Below, piece after piece: positions 24,811-33,838 of a DNA stretch of 64,000 bases (positions within the stretch are counted from its first letter, which is position 1; every line of letters begins with the position of its first letter). Source of the DNA: Endozoicomonas sp. SCSIO W0465 (GTDB lineage Bacteria; Pseudomonadota; Gammaproteobacteria; Pseudomonadales; Endozoicomonadaceae); the NCBI RefSeq assembly GCF_023716865.1, contig NZ_CP092417.1, positions 474,001-538,000 of the forward strand. Reading direction: 5' to 3'. The translations under genes and the position numbers were made by a program. Below the pieces are notes generated by a model. It was not told the origin of the DNA. It searched no databases and was given only the letters and a program-made list of their open reading frames with translations.

Positions 24811-26112
24811 CCTGATTACCACCGACCCTACGTCGTGAGCCAGCTGCTATAATAAACGTCGATAGTCATGTGTTTTGGAGGTAAAACTGATGTGTAAAAA
24901 CACCATTCAGTTCCAAAAAGGCCTTGGCATTATGCAATTTCTGGCTAATTACGGCAGTGAAGAGCAGTGTGAGAACGCGCTGTCCTCTTGGCGCTGGCCA
25001 GATGGCTTCCAATGCCCGAAGTGTGGCTCCCGCAGTTTCTGCAAGCTTCACCGGAAAGCTGAATTCCAGTGCAATTGCTGCCGTTGCCAAACCTCGCTTA
25101 CCAGTAACACTATCTTTGACTCAACAAAGCTGCCTCTAGCTACCTGGTTTCTGGGTATCTATCTCGTCACCCAGAATAAAGCGGGGATTTCTTGCCTGAC
25201 GCTTCATCGACAACTTGGCATTTCCTACAATGCCGCATTGCGCATGAAACACAAACTCATGCAGGTCATGATGGAAAGAGATAACAGCTGGCAGTTGAGT
25301 GGTTTTGTTCAGATTGATGACGCCTATTGGGGCGGAGAGCGCCACGGAGGCCGCCGGGGCAGAGGCTCAGAGAACAAAGCCCCCTTCGTGGCCGCAGTTC
25401 AGACAGATGCTGATAACCACCCTATCTACATGAAGTTCAATGCCGTTGATAACTTCCGGCGAAAAACCATTCAGGAGTGGGCAGAACATGCCCTGAAAAA
25501 GGGTGTCCGGGCCGTCAGCGATGGCTTGTCCTGTTTCCGGGGTATTGAAGATGCCGGATGCCAGCACACAGCCATCATTACCGGTGGTGGGCATGCATCC
25601 ATGGAGAATGAGTTGTTCACCTGGGTAAATACCATGCTGGGAAACGTGAAAACAGCGATTACCGGTACTTACCATAAGCTCGACCCCAAGCATCTGGGCC
25701 GTTATCTATCAGAGTTCAACTATCGGTTTAACCGGCGTTTTGATATGCCTTCAATGATCTCAAGGCTAGGTCGGGCTGCAGTCAATACAGCACCGATGCC
25801 GGATCGACTTCTCAAACTGCCAGACGTCCAGTGGAAACCGGGTTAGCCATCAACCGATAATTGAAAGTCAGTTGACGTATTAATATCATTATTTCGAATG
25901 ATGATGTGGGTCTTTGCTTGTTCGGAGCGGTTATGAAACCGAATTTAGTTGATAATCTGGAGAACAAGCCGTCATGATGCCTGCTCCACCGGTAATACTG
26001 GAGAGGTTCTATTATTTCTTTACCGGGTTATAGACATAAAGAATGAAAAGCTGCACGTATATTCTTAAATTATCTTTCCCTGTGTCATGACGTACGATCA
26101 GTGGTAATCAGG
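24811..26112 (+). mobile_element. IS1595-family insertion sequence
   Basis: The element is 1302 bp. The outer ends CCTGATTACCAC and GTGGTAATCAGG are perfect inverted repeats, and the 8-bp duplication TAAATGTT is at 24803-24810 and 26113-26120. Eight bases is the size known for IS1595. About 265 bp of non-coding sequence lie after the transposase gene within the element. Confidence 0.9.
24890..25846 (+). CDS. IS1595-family (ISXO2-like) transposase
   Basis: A 318-residue transposase with an N-terminal zinc ribbon (CPKCGSRSFC, then CNCCRC) at about 45-75 and an ISXO2-like DDE domain. Catalytic candidates are the double Asp in QIDDAYWGG, the Asp in VSDGLSCF, and the final polar residue in the segment ending YRFNRRF. 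GGAGG at 24877-24881 sits eight bases before ATG 24890, which decides the start. The gene is intact. Confidence 0.92.
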   Translation: MCKNTIQFQKGLGIMQFLANYGSEEQCENALSSWRWPDGFQCPKCGSRSFCKLHRKAEFQCNCCRCQTSLTSNTIFDSTKLPLATWFLGIYLVTQNKAGISCLTLHRQLGISYNAALRMKHKLMQVMMERDNSWQLSGFVQIDDAYWGGERHGGRRGRGSENKAPFVAAVQTDADNHPIYMKFNAVDNFRRKTIQEWAEHALKKGVRAVSDGLSCFRGIEDAGCQHTAIITGGGHASMENELFTWVNTMLGNVKTAITGTYHKLDPKHLGRYLSEFNYRFNRRFDMPSMISRLGRAAVNTAPMPDRLLKLPDVQWKPG

Positions 26113-26137
26113 TAAATGTTTTGGCAACTCATAATTA

Positions 26138-27249
26138 TAGGACTTACGCATTGATGACACCGATAAATTTTGGTAGGAGGTGATCCTTCCCCTTTGCAAA
26201 ACTCTCAATGAAAGCGCCTATTGTCTCTTTAAACAGCCCCCGTTGGTGCTGATAAATATTCGTAAACTCCTGCTCTATCTGCATTTTCTGGAGATAAACA
26301 AAAGCTAAAATTGCAGCAAATATATGGTTTCTGACGGGTCGTTCGCTGCGAACCTGAAAGTGCTCAATATGGCAAACCTGCTTGATCGCCCTGTGAAACT
26401 GTTCGATCTGCCAGTGCTGGTCATGGATCTGCTTGAAGTCATTGCGTTCAAAAGGGACTTCCTCTGGCAAGTAAACCACGTAGTGGCGACGCTGGTCTTT
26501 TAGCATCGTCCTGAACAACCGGATCTTACCGAAGTCTTTGAGCCATACATCCAGACCATTGTCGGGGATGTCGAGGTGTTGAACCTGCTGCCATTTACCT
26601 TTTTCCAGTGATACTGTCCTGTTTTTCTCAACGGCAAACATAAACCCAGTCTGATGGTTTTTAATCGTCTTCAGGTTAGTCGTGCAGCTGTACCAGGAGT
26701 CACCGGTAACGAACGCTGGCTTCAGCCCCCATACCAGCACTTCAATCAACATTTCACGGAAGTAGTCGTTTTTTGTCTTGTCTTCCGATTTGTCGTATAT
26801 CCTGTAATTCACCGGCATATGGCGCCCGGATACGTCGGTGTAATAAAGGGTGATGAGGTTAACTCCCTTAACCACTCGGTGATGTTTACCCGACCAAAAG
26901 TGGCCAACCAGTGCCACGGAGTAGCTATAAGGTTTGTCGAGCACGCTGTCATCAACGCTCAGGGTGCCGCCAATAGGGTTTAAACTTTTGACTGCTTCAT
27001 CGTACATATCTTTGGGCTGATAGTTTTCACGCTTAAGAAAGCGGTTTGCGCTATCGTGAGAAAAGTCGGTAACCTCGGCCAGTCTTGTGCATGTTGATGA
27101 TTTTGGCTCACTAATCAAAAAGCCAATGTATTTTGCAAGAGTGCATCGTGCAGTGGTCGGTCGAGTGGTAGTTCTCACTTTCATCCCTGAAGACATCTGT
27201 TTTTTGGCATTATCAAATTTTAGAGCCTGTTGTCAATGCGTAAGTCCTA
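26138..27249 (-). mobile_element. 1112-bp IS (IS4/IS701-like), copy downstream of gor
   Basis: A complete copy with perfect terminal repeats, flanked by AATTA at 26133-26137 and 27250-27254. It is inserted 25 bp from the right end of the IS1595 element, in the gor 3' region. Confidence 0.95.
26144..27196 (-). CDS. Transposase of the 1112-bp IS, 350 aa
   Basis: This protein is identical to the one encoded at 2789-3841, with candidate DDE residues in LSVDDSVLD, VTGDSWYS and HWQIEQFHRAIK. The gene is undisrupted and oriented against gor. The identity with the other copies means transposition was recent. Confidence 0.92.
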   Translation of the reverse strand: MSSGMKVRTTTRPTTARCTLAKYIGFLISEPKSSTCTRLAEVTDFSHDSANRFLKRENYQPKDMYDEAVKSLNPIGGTLSVDDSVLDKPYSYSVALVGHFWSGKHHRVVKGVNLITLYYTDVSGRHMPVNYRIYDKSEDKTKNDYFREMLIEVLVWGLKPAFVTGDSWYSCTTNLKTIKNHQTGFMFAVEKNRTVSLEKGKWQQVQHLDIPDNGLDVWLKDFGKIRLFRTMLKDQRRHYVVYLPEEVPFERNDFKQIHDQHWQIEQFHRAIKQVCHIEHFQVRSERPVRNHIFAAILAFVYLQKMQIEQEFTNIYQHQRGLFKETIGAFIESFAKGKDHLLPKFIGVINA

Positions 27250-27276
27250 AATTATTCTGGCAACTTCCTGAAACTC

Positions 27277-27325
27277 AACCATACTCTGACCCACAACACG
27301 ATGCGGAGAGGAGTATGGTTTTTTT
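27277..27325 (+). terminator. Intrinsic terminator, originally of gor
   Basis: AACCATACTC and GAGTATGGTT form a perfect 10-bp stem followed by TTTTT. Removing the IS1595 element and the 1112-bp IS would place it about 100 bp after the gor stop codon. Confidence 0.75.
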
Positions 27326-27445
27326 ATGTCTTTGAGACCACGCTGGAGTTATGACGATTGGCTAGTGCGTATTCTGGTTAACTTGAACACCTATTCTGTT
27401 TCATTTGAACACCCTGAACTCCTTACACATTGCCCAGTGTGATTT

Positions 27446-28201
27446 TTAGACCAGGTGTTCAACTGCGTCCAATTTTCCAAGCTTTTTGCGCATGGATTCG
27501 CCTTTGAGTTCAATCCGGTGGGCATTGTGCATAAGCCGGTCAAGAATGGCGTCGGCCAGAGTTTCATCACCAATGCTGGCATGCCACTTCCGGGTGGGCA
27601 ATTGACTGGTAACCAACGTGGAACCTTGCTCGTGCCTGTCATCCATGACTTCCAGCAGATCGTTCCTTTGTTGCTGCGTCAGTGGTTCCAGGCCCCAGTC
27701 GTCCAGAATCAGCAAGTCTACTTTTGCCAGTTGTTTCAACTGCCTGCTGTAGCTGCCATCACCGTGGGCAAGGATCAGTTCATCCAGTAGCCTGGACATC
27801 CGATAGTACCGGACACTGTAGCCTTTCAGACAAGCCATGTGCCCAAGGGCGCAGGCCAGGTAGCTCTTACCGGAACCACAAGGTCCGGTGATCAACAGGT
27901 TCCTGTACCGGTCAAGCCAGCCTCCTCCAGACAGGCTGGCCATCTGGTTCTGTTTGAGACCTCTGGGGTGTTCATAGTCAATGTCGTGTATCCGGGCAGC
28001 CAGTTTAAACCGGGCGCTTCTGAGCAGCCGAGCCAGACGTTTATTGTTTCGCTCTGTTTCTTCCTGCTCAGTAAGCAACGACAGTCGTTCTTCAAAGCTA
28101 AGGCTACTGTAGGTGCCCGGCTGGTCCAGCTGTTGATTGAGGGCATCTGCCATTCCGGTCAGTCGCAGTGACCTAAGGCGAGCCAGTGTTTCATTGATCA
28201 T
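27446..28201 (-). CDS. istB: IS21-family ATPase helper IstB
   Basis: IstB is a AAA+ ATPase that works with IstA in target selection. The 251-residue protein has the Walker A motif GPCGSGKSYLACALG near residue 106 and Walker B LLILDDWGLEPL near 168, then a sensor region (VTSQLPTRKWHASIGD). It follows istA by 12 bp. The gene is intact although its partner is broken, so this element could only move with IstA supplied by another copy. Confidence 0.93.
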   Translation of the reverse strand: MINETLARLRSLRLTGMADALNQQLDQPGTYSSLSFEERLSLLTEQEETERNNKRLARLLRSARFKLAARIHDIDYEHPRGLKQNQMASLSGGGWLDRYRNLLITGPCGSGKSYLACALGHMACLKGYSVRYYRMSRLLDELILAHGDGSYSRQLKQLAKVDLLILDDWGLEPLTQQQRNDLLEVMDDRHEQGSTLVTSQLPTRKWHASIGDETLADAILDRLMHNAHRIELKGESMRKKLGKLDAVEHLV

Positions 28202-30469
28202 GTTCGCCTCCGGTTATTGATAGCAAATAGCGCCACGAATATTTTCGTGATCATCATGCAAGGGACCTGTCGTTTGTTTTAACTGTGGCTCCAATGGCAT
28301 CAGGTCTTTGCCTGACTGGAGGATTGATCGGACATTTTTTAACCGATAACCCCCGATGTTCCTGGCATGGGCGCAGGCGTTGTTGAGTCGTTCAGTTCCA
28401 TATTCCCGCTGCAGGTTTAGCAGCCCCAATGAAGCTCGATAGGCTTGTTCAGGATGCTCCTTGCTATCCAGCAGTGATTGAATAAAACAATAGACTTCCT
28501 GACCAATGTCGTTAGCCCAGTTAAGTAAACGCTCAGGCGTCCAATCCTGATGGTGACGATGTCGTTCCGGCATATGAACTGCTAACGTCGTAAATCCACG
28601 TGTGTGCTTGCGAGCGTGGCTGGCCACCACTTTACCGTTAGCGTAGATCGTGACGCAGTGCTCAGTCGCCTGTACTTCTACTTCCTGCCTGGCAAGCTGA
28701 TGGGGAACCGAGTAGGCGTGCCCCTTGCAGATAATATGATAATCCACATTCACCCGGGCCTTGATAAACTCAGCGAACACAAAAGATTGCTTCGGCAGTG
28801 GCTTGAGGGCTGGTTCATCCAGTTGTTCAAACGCACTACGTCGCGTTCCTGGCAACTGCTTAAAGGGCTTCAGGTTCAGTTCGATTAACAGCTCACGTAT
28901 CCGCAGGTTCAGCTCTGCCAGGGTAAAGAACATTTGTAACTGTTCAGCACCCCCACATAAATCTGGAATTTTCTGATTTTTATACCATCCTCTTAAGCAC
29001 CATTTTTCCACAATATTCGCCAGCATGATTCCAGAACTACCCGCAACTATGTCGGCTGAGATTCTCTTGAAAGAGAATGCAGAGCTGCGGATGAGAGTTG
29101 CCTGTCTGGAAGAGCGATGTCGAGAATTGGAAGAAAAGGTTGGCAAGAACAGTCAAAACAGCAGCAAGCCGCCATCGTCTGATGGTTATCAAAAACCTTG
29201 TAAAAACAGTAATTCTCCAGATCATTCTGACGACCTTTCCGCAGATAAAGGTACCGATCCATCGGATGAAAAACCCAATCCTAAAAGTCTGAGACAGTCT
29301 TCTGGTAATAAAGCCGGTGGAAAGAAAGGGCATCAGGGCACTTGTCTTAAACAGGTCGATATCCCTGACTATATTGAGTACCTTCCGGTTAAAGAATGCA
29401 ATAAATGTCAGGCGTCTCTTCTTGATAGTGAGCCGGTCAAATATATTGAACGACAGGTGTTTGAACCAGGGAGACCGGGTGAATTTGAAGTAACGGCCCA
29501 TAGAGCTGAAGTAAAAATCTGCACTTGTGGTTGTCGGAATCAGGCTGAATTCCCGGAAGGTGTTACCGCTGCCGCACAATATGGCTCAGCCACACAGGCT
29601 ATGGCCGTCTATCTTAACCAATACCATTTCCTGCCTTTTAAGCGCGTGTCAGAGTATTTTAATACTCTCTATAAAATGAGTGTAAGTGCAGGCACTGTCG
29701 CCAATTTTGTGGCCAGAACCTATGAAAATCTGGCTTCTACTGAAGAGGTTATTCGTGACGCCTTGCGGGAATCGTCTGTTGCCGGAGCCGATGAAACGGG
29801 TATGCGGGCCGAGGGCTCTTTGCACTGGCTACACGTTATGCGGGATGAACAATGGACGCTCTACTACTTGGTACGCCCGGCATGGGCATGAACTGATGGG
29901 GTGAAAGTCCCCTGTGGGAGAACCTACATCTGACTGGCGGTAAAGACGCCTGCTGATGACAACCACTAGCTTAAGGCAAGTGCAGTCCCGCGAGGGGCTG
30001 TGCGGAGGCAGTCTGAGTGCAAAGGTGCGAGCCGACGTACAGAAATCGCATATAAGGCTGAGTCTCTGGGCGAGTGAGCCAAGGATCACAAAGCCCTATG
30101 GTTCGTGAGACACGGTAAATGCGGCGGTTGTGCACTGAAAGTTCATGTCCTTATCCGGGGAGATCTGTTCAACATGCGATTGGTAATTCCCAGTTCTCAG
30201 CCACTGGTTACAACAGGCTCGGCGAACAGGTCTCATCATCCTGTTCGAGCAAACCCGATGGCAACCAATAGCGCCAGCAGAGGTAACTCCGCGTGGTGAT
30301 TGGACAGAAGTCAGCAGAGGCCATAGTAGCTGTACGACAGAAGCCATTAACGGATGGGAAGTCGTTAGCGAAGGGCCGAACATCGACGACAAAGAGGAGA
30401 CTGATTCCCTCAAGGCGATGCAGCCGTCCGGCGACTCACCGTACTTGGCGACAGAATCTTTAACCAGCT

Positions 30470-31732
30470 TTGAACCATGATCTACTAAATTGCGTACTTG
30501 AACCGGCTAATCTGGCAAGTGCATGGAAACAGGTCAAAAGCAACAAGGGTGCTCCGGGTATTGATGGAGTCACTATTGAAGCTTATCCAGACTTTGCCAA
30601 ACAGCATTGGCCTTCAGTGCGTCAAGCCTTATTGGACGGAACCTACCAGCCATCACCCGTGCGCCGACATGTTATAGAAAAGCCGGACGGCGGTGAGCGT
30701 TTGCTGGGAATCCCTACCGTGATGGATAGGGTCATACAGCAGGCCATTGTGCAGGTGCTGACCCCTGTCTTTGATCCGGGTTTCTCTCCAAACAGCTTCG
30801 GCTACCGACCGGGACGGTCAGCACACGACGGAGTCCGTCAGGTTAAGCAGTTGATCAACCGGGGGCTTCATTACGCTGTTGACGTTGATCTGAGTAAATT
30901 CTTTGATACGGTTAATCACGACGTTTTGATGTCGAGGGTCTCCCGTAAGGTCCGCGACAAACGCCTTCTGAAACTGATTGGTAGCTACCTGCGCTCCGGT
31001 GTCATGATTGAGGGCAATGTCTACCCGACCAGGGTTGGCATGCCACAGGGTGGGCCTTTATCACCCTTGCTGTCTAATGTGGTCCTCGACGAACTCGACA
31101 AGGAGCTTGAATATCGGGGTCATTGCTTTGCAAGATACTGTGATGATTTTGTGATTCTCGTCAAAAGTCAGCGTGCAGGGGATCGGGTGATGCACAGCAT
31201 TACCCAATTCATTGAACGCAAATTGAAACTGAAGATTAACTCCCGGAAAAGTAAAGTTGTGAAAGCAACAGAAAGCGAATTCCTGAGTTTCACCTTCACA
31301 GGGAAGAAAGTTCGCTGGGCCCAGAAGTGTCTGGACCGATTCAAATACCGGATACTCAAGTTGACCAGTCGTCGCTGGGGTGTCTCAATGCAACATCGGT
31401 TACGCAAATTGGCACAATATATCCGGGGTTGGATGGGGTATTTCCGGTTATCGGAATATCACCGACCAATTCCCCTGCTGGATCAATGGATACGTCGGCG
31501 AATCCGTTGCTGCTTTCTGAAGCAATGGCGCAAGCCGAAAACCCGTTTTAAGAATCTGGTCAGGTTAGGCGTTGATAAAATTAACGCCGCCAAGATCGCA
31601 GCCAGCAGCAAAGGGTATTACCGTCTGAGTAAAACCTATGCGGTACAACAGGCACTGAATAACAGTTACCTCGCGAAAATTGGGCTTGTTTCATTGAAAG
31701 ACTTATGGATCAGGTTTCACCATCATCGTTGA
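30470..31732 (+). CDS. ltrA: Group II intron reverse transcriptase/maturase
   Basis: This protein copies the intron into DNA targets and helps it splice. The 420-residue sequence has the reverse transcriptase blocks in order: NKGAPGIDGVTIEAY near residue 24, RLLGIPTVMDRVIQQAI, FSPNSFGYRPGRSAHDGV, AVDVDLSKFFDTVNHD, GMPQGGPLSPLLSNVVLDELD, and the active site FARYCDDFVIL. The usual YADD is YCDD here. A maturase domain (AQYIRGWMGYFRLSEYH) occupies about 300-380. There is no C-terminal HNH endonuclease, so mobility would use nicks at replication forks or a similar route. The start is TTG 30470; an in-frame stop nine bases earlier excludes a longer N-terminus. Confidence 0.92.
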   Translation: MNHDLLNCVLEPANLASAWKQVKSNKGAPGIDGVTIEAYPDFAKQHWPSVRQALLDGTYQPSPVRRHVIEKPDGGERLLGIPTVMDRVIQQAIVQVLTPVFDPGFSPNSFGYRPGRSAHDGVRQVKQLINRGLHYAVDVDLSKFFDTVNHDVLMSRVSRKVRDKRLLKLIGSYLRSGVMIEGNVYPTRVGMPQGGPLSPLLSNVVLDELDKELEYRGHCFARYCDDFVILVKSQRAGDRVMHSITQFIERKLKLKINSRKSKVVKATESEFLSFTFTGKKVRWAQKCLDRFKYRILKLTSRRWGVSMQHRLRKLAQYIRGWMGYFRLSEYHRPIPLLDQWIRRRIRCCFLKQWRKPKTRFKNLVRLGVDKINAAKIAASSKGYYRLSKTYAVQQALNNSYLAKIGLVSLKDLWIRFHHHR

Positions 31733-31772
31733 ACCGCCCGGTGCGGACCCGCATGCCGGGTGCTGTGGGGAG
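31732..31772 (+). ncRNA. Domain V of the group II intron
   Basis: The sequence starts GAACCGCCCGGTGCGG and its arms CCGCCCGG and CCGGGTG can pair, giving the short catalytic hairpin that binds metal ions. It begins at the last base of the reverse transcriptase stop codon, which is the normal place. Confidence 0.7.
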
Positions 31773-33429
31773 GGCTGGAGAAAGACCGGCCCTTACCCGA
31801 TTCTGAAAAGCGAGGTCGTGAGGCCATGGACACGATGGGCATACTGCTAACATTTGCAGGCGTTCTGGTTCATGATCATTGGAAATCCTATTTTGCATAT
31901 GCGGCAACTCACGTACTTTGCAATGCCCATCACCTGAGGGAGCTTTTGGGTGTTGTTGATAGGGACAGCAATCAACTGGCGTTGCGATTGATGAAGCTAC
32001 TGAGGCTTTCCTGGCATTACTGCAAGGGCTTTAAGACCATAGGTATGCTACAGATGCCAAGTGTTGTCTGTGAACGAATCGAGAAGATTTATGACCGGTT
32101 GCTTCAGCGGGCTCTAATGAAAGAAGTCGTCTATATGGAGAAGCAACGAGAGGAGCTTAAGCGCAAGAAAGTCAAGAATACTAAAGCTTACAATCTCTTC
32201 AAACGACTCACTGAGTTCAAGGCTGAGACACTGCGCTTCATGTCAGATTTTACCATTCCCTTCGATAACAATGGCAGTGAGCGGGATGTTCGAATGGTCA
32301 AGTTAAAGCAGAAAATCTCAGGCTGCTTCAGGAGTGCAGACGGTGGTTCTATGTTTGCACGGATTCGCAGCTATTTGTCGTCTGCCAGAAAACAGGGAAT
32401 GGACATATATCAATCACTTCATAGAGCTGTTCGGAATTACTGTAATATGCCTTTGCTCAGTGCTGAATAGTTACGAACATTTCATGACGAAGCCTGGCCA
32501 GTATCCACCGCTCCACTACCTGTACACCGACTTCTGCTTTGGCCTTGTCTTTGGGTTTGTAGGGGCGTGCCGGAATGACTGCCACCTGGTAGTGACAAGC
32601 CAGGTGCTGGTATGATGGGTTGAGATCCGGCTCGTACCGACAGGCTTTGATAACTGCGCACTTTGGGTTGTCTGGCACAACAATTTCTGGCACCCCACCA
32701 AAGAACTCAAAGGCCCGTTCATGAGACCCCAGCCAGTCCTCTGTTTTTTGTGACAGAGTCGCTTCAGCGTAGGTATAGTTGGACGCTCCCAGCACTGCCA
32801 CAAATATCTGGGCATTGTGGGCAATTTCGCCGGTGTCCGGGTTGATGATTGGCATGGTTGGCCCGGCATAATCAACAAATAACTTTTCACCTGCATTGTG
32901 CAGCTGTCGCATAGATCGCTTTTGACAACCACGCCACTGATTGTAACGGTGACAGTACTGGGCATAGCTGTAGGCATTGAGGGGGTGGGCCTGACAGTAT
33001 TCTTCCCAGAGTCGTTGTTTGGTCACTTCCTTGCGCTTCAGTTCCTGATGCACCTCAGCCCAGTCAGGATCAATCAACCCTTTTCGATTGGCTATCGAGG
33101 CATCGGGAAACAGCGCCTGAATAAGCTCAGGCTCAGATATATCCTCTGCCAGGGGCCAGCTTAATTCCGATTCCTGAAAGGCCTTAACGTAGTTGGATAC
33201 CGTCCCCACACTGACCCGTACACTGCGGGAAATTTGTCGGAAGCTGAGTTGGCTGCCAAACCGCATCCGGAGTATTTCTAGTAGCTTACGCATGGTAATC
33301 CTGTTTTCTGTCATGGCCGGTTCCCTCTCTTGGTACAGATAAGAACGGCCAAAGTTATGGAAAATCAATGCATAAGAAGATATTTGTTAGCTGTATTAGA
33401 CCGGTTTATGGTCTGTTGAACAGCGTTTC

Positions 33430-33561
33430 TGGAAGCTTGAACGGTGATTCTGGAAATCATCAAAAAGTGTTCAAAAGAAACCAGAATAGGTGTTCAAGTG
33501 TTACCAGAATGGGTGTTCAAGTGTTACCAGAATGAGTGTTCAAGAGTTACCAGAATATGCA
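33430..33561. repeat. IstA-binding end repeats of the IS21 element
   Basis: Three consecutive units of about 23 bp (GTGTTCAAGTGTTACCAGAA and variants) lie at about 33491-33560, with a more degenerate unit upstream. The opposite end at 27370-27415 has two related units in inverse orientation. The unit length and terminal position fit IS21 end repeats, not a CRISPR array: the repeats directly abut without spacers. Confidence 0.8.
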
Positions 33562-33715
33562 GCTAGAAAGAGTCAATGAATATGGTTACGAGGGGTTTCT
33601 GAATGCGAGGAATTTTAGCTCTTCAGAAACTGCCAGTGAATTCTACAGTATAAAGAATAAGAGAATGGTCTATGCAGCTTCACCTCCTGAAAAAAAACGA
33701 ATGTATGACCATGAA
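33562..33715 (+). pseudogene. Stranded gene fragment between two insertion sequences
   Basis: These 154 bp lie between the IS21 right end and IS4-like copy B. One plus-strand frame is open throughout and reads as plausible protein (VNEYGYEGFLNARNF, then YSIKNKRMVYAASPPEKKR). It has no start or end of its own. It is probably a piece of a gene whose other part was left beyond the window's left edge by the inferred inversion. I cannot name a family. Confidence 0.4.
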
Positions 33716-33838
33716 CTCGACTTTAGAGTCTGTATAAAACGATAATTCGGTCAGCTTTTTATAGTGAAGCAAGCCGAAATCAGTGAACTGTTTTTCCAAG
33801 TTCGTTATTACTTCCGTTTTTTGCCTAAAAGCCTTTAG

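Larger units (their letters stand above)
29871..31801 (+). mobile_element. Group II intron, 1931 bp
   Basis: The boundaries were set by comparison with the uninterrupted IS66 gene: the exon ends CTACTACTTG and resumes TCTGAAAAGC. The intron starts GTACGCCCGG and ends CTTACCCGAT, fitting the usual GUGYG-type start and AY end. The region 29871-30469 is non-coding and should form the large 5' ribozyme domains. Domain V lies just after the reverse transcriptase stop codon, and domain VI follows with its stem around GGGCTGGAGAAAGACCGGCCC. It is in sense orientation to its host gene, so splicing is possible. Confidence 0.93.
29025..32470 (+). pseudogene. tnpC: IS66 transposase TnpC interrupted by a group II intron
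   Basis: Exon 1 is 29025-29870 (282 codons) and exon 2 is 31802-32470 (223 codons including the stop). Joined, they give a 504-residue protein matching the intact copy at 47615-49129, with a Val for Ala change near the sequence RDVRMVKLKQK. The intron interrupts the codons for WTLYYL-SEKRG exactly between codons. If the intron splices, this gene is functional; if not, it is disrupted. Confidence 0.9.
28936..32474 (+). mobile_element. IS66-family element carrying a group II intron
   Basis: The ends GTAACTGTTCAGCAC and GTGCTGAATAGTTAC are inverted repeats, flanked by GAACATTT at 28928-28935 and 32475-32482. Without the 1931-bp intron the element is 1608 bp, the same as the intact copy at 47611-49218. 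It has only the tnpC gene, so it belongs to the IS66 subgroup without tnpA and tnpB. It is inserted in istA. Confidence 0.95.
28214..33368 (-). pseudogene. istA: IS21 transposase IstA, split by IS66
   Basis: The N-terminal part (about 32475-33368) holds a helix-turn-helix (LSFRQISRSVRVSVGTVSNYV) and the catalytic core with Asp in KLFVDYAGPTM, Asp in VVPDNPKCAV and Glu in KPKDKAKAEVGVQVVER. The C-terminal part (28214-28935) resumes with FFTLAELNLRIRELL. The break carries the GAACATTT duplication of IS66, and joining the pieces after removing one duplication gives a continuous frame. Function is lost at present. Confidence 0.92.
27366..33561 (-). mobile_element. IS21-family insertion sequence, interrupted by IS66
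   Basis: The ends are TGCGTATTCTGG (left) and, read inward from the right, TGCATATTCTGG, flanked by GCTAG at 27361-27365 and 33562-33566. Both ends contain several copies of a repeat of the type ATTCTGGTAACACTTGAACA; they are clearest at about 33490-33561, where three occur in a row. Such multiple end repeats are the known binding sites of IstA. The element carries istA and istB on the minus strand and is interrupted at 28936-32474. Confidence 0.92.

Noticed and set aside
26138..27249. Assigning the 1112-bp IS to IS630 because TA flanks both ends
   Set aside because: The TA belongs to the terminal repeats; the real duplications are 5 bp at all four insertions, and the transposase has an IS4-type E-x6-K motif.
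33490..33561. Possible CRISPR-like direct repeats
   Set aside because: The units abut without spacers and lie at the end of an IS21 element with related inverted units at the other end, so they are IstA-binding repeats.
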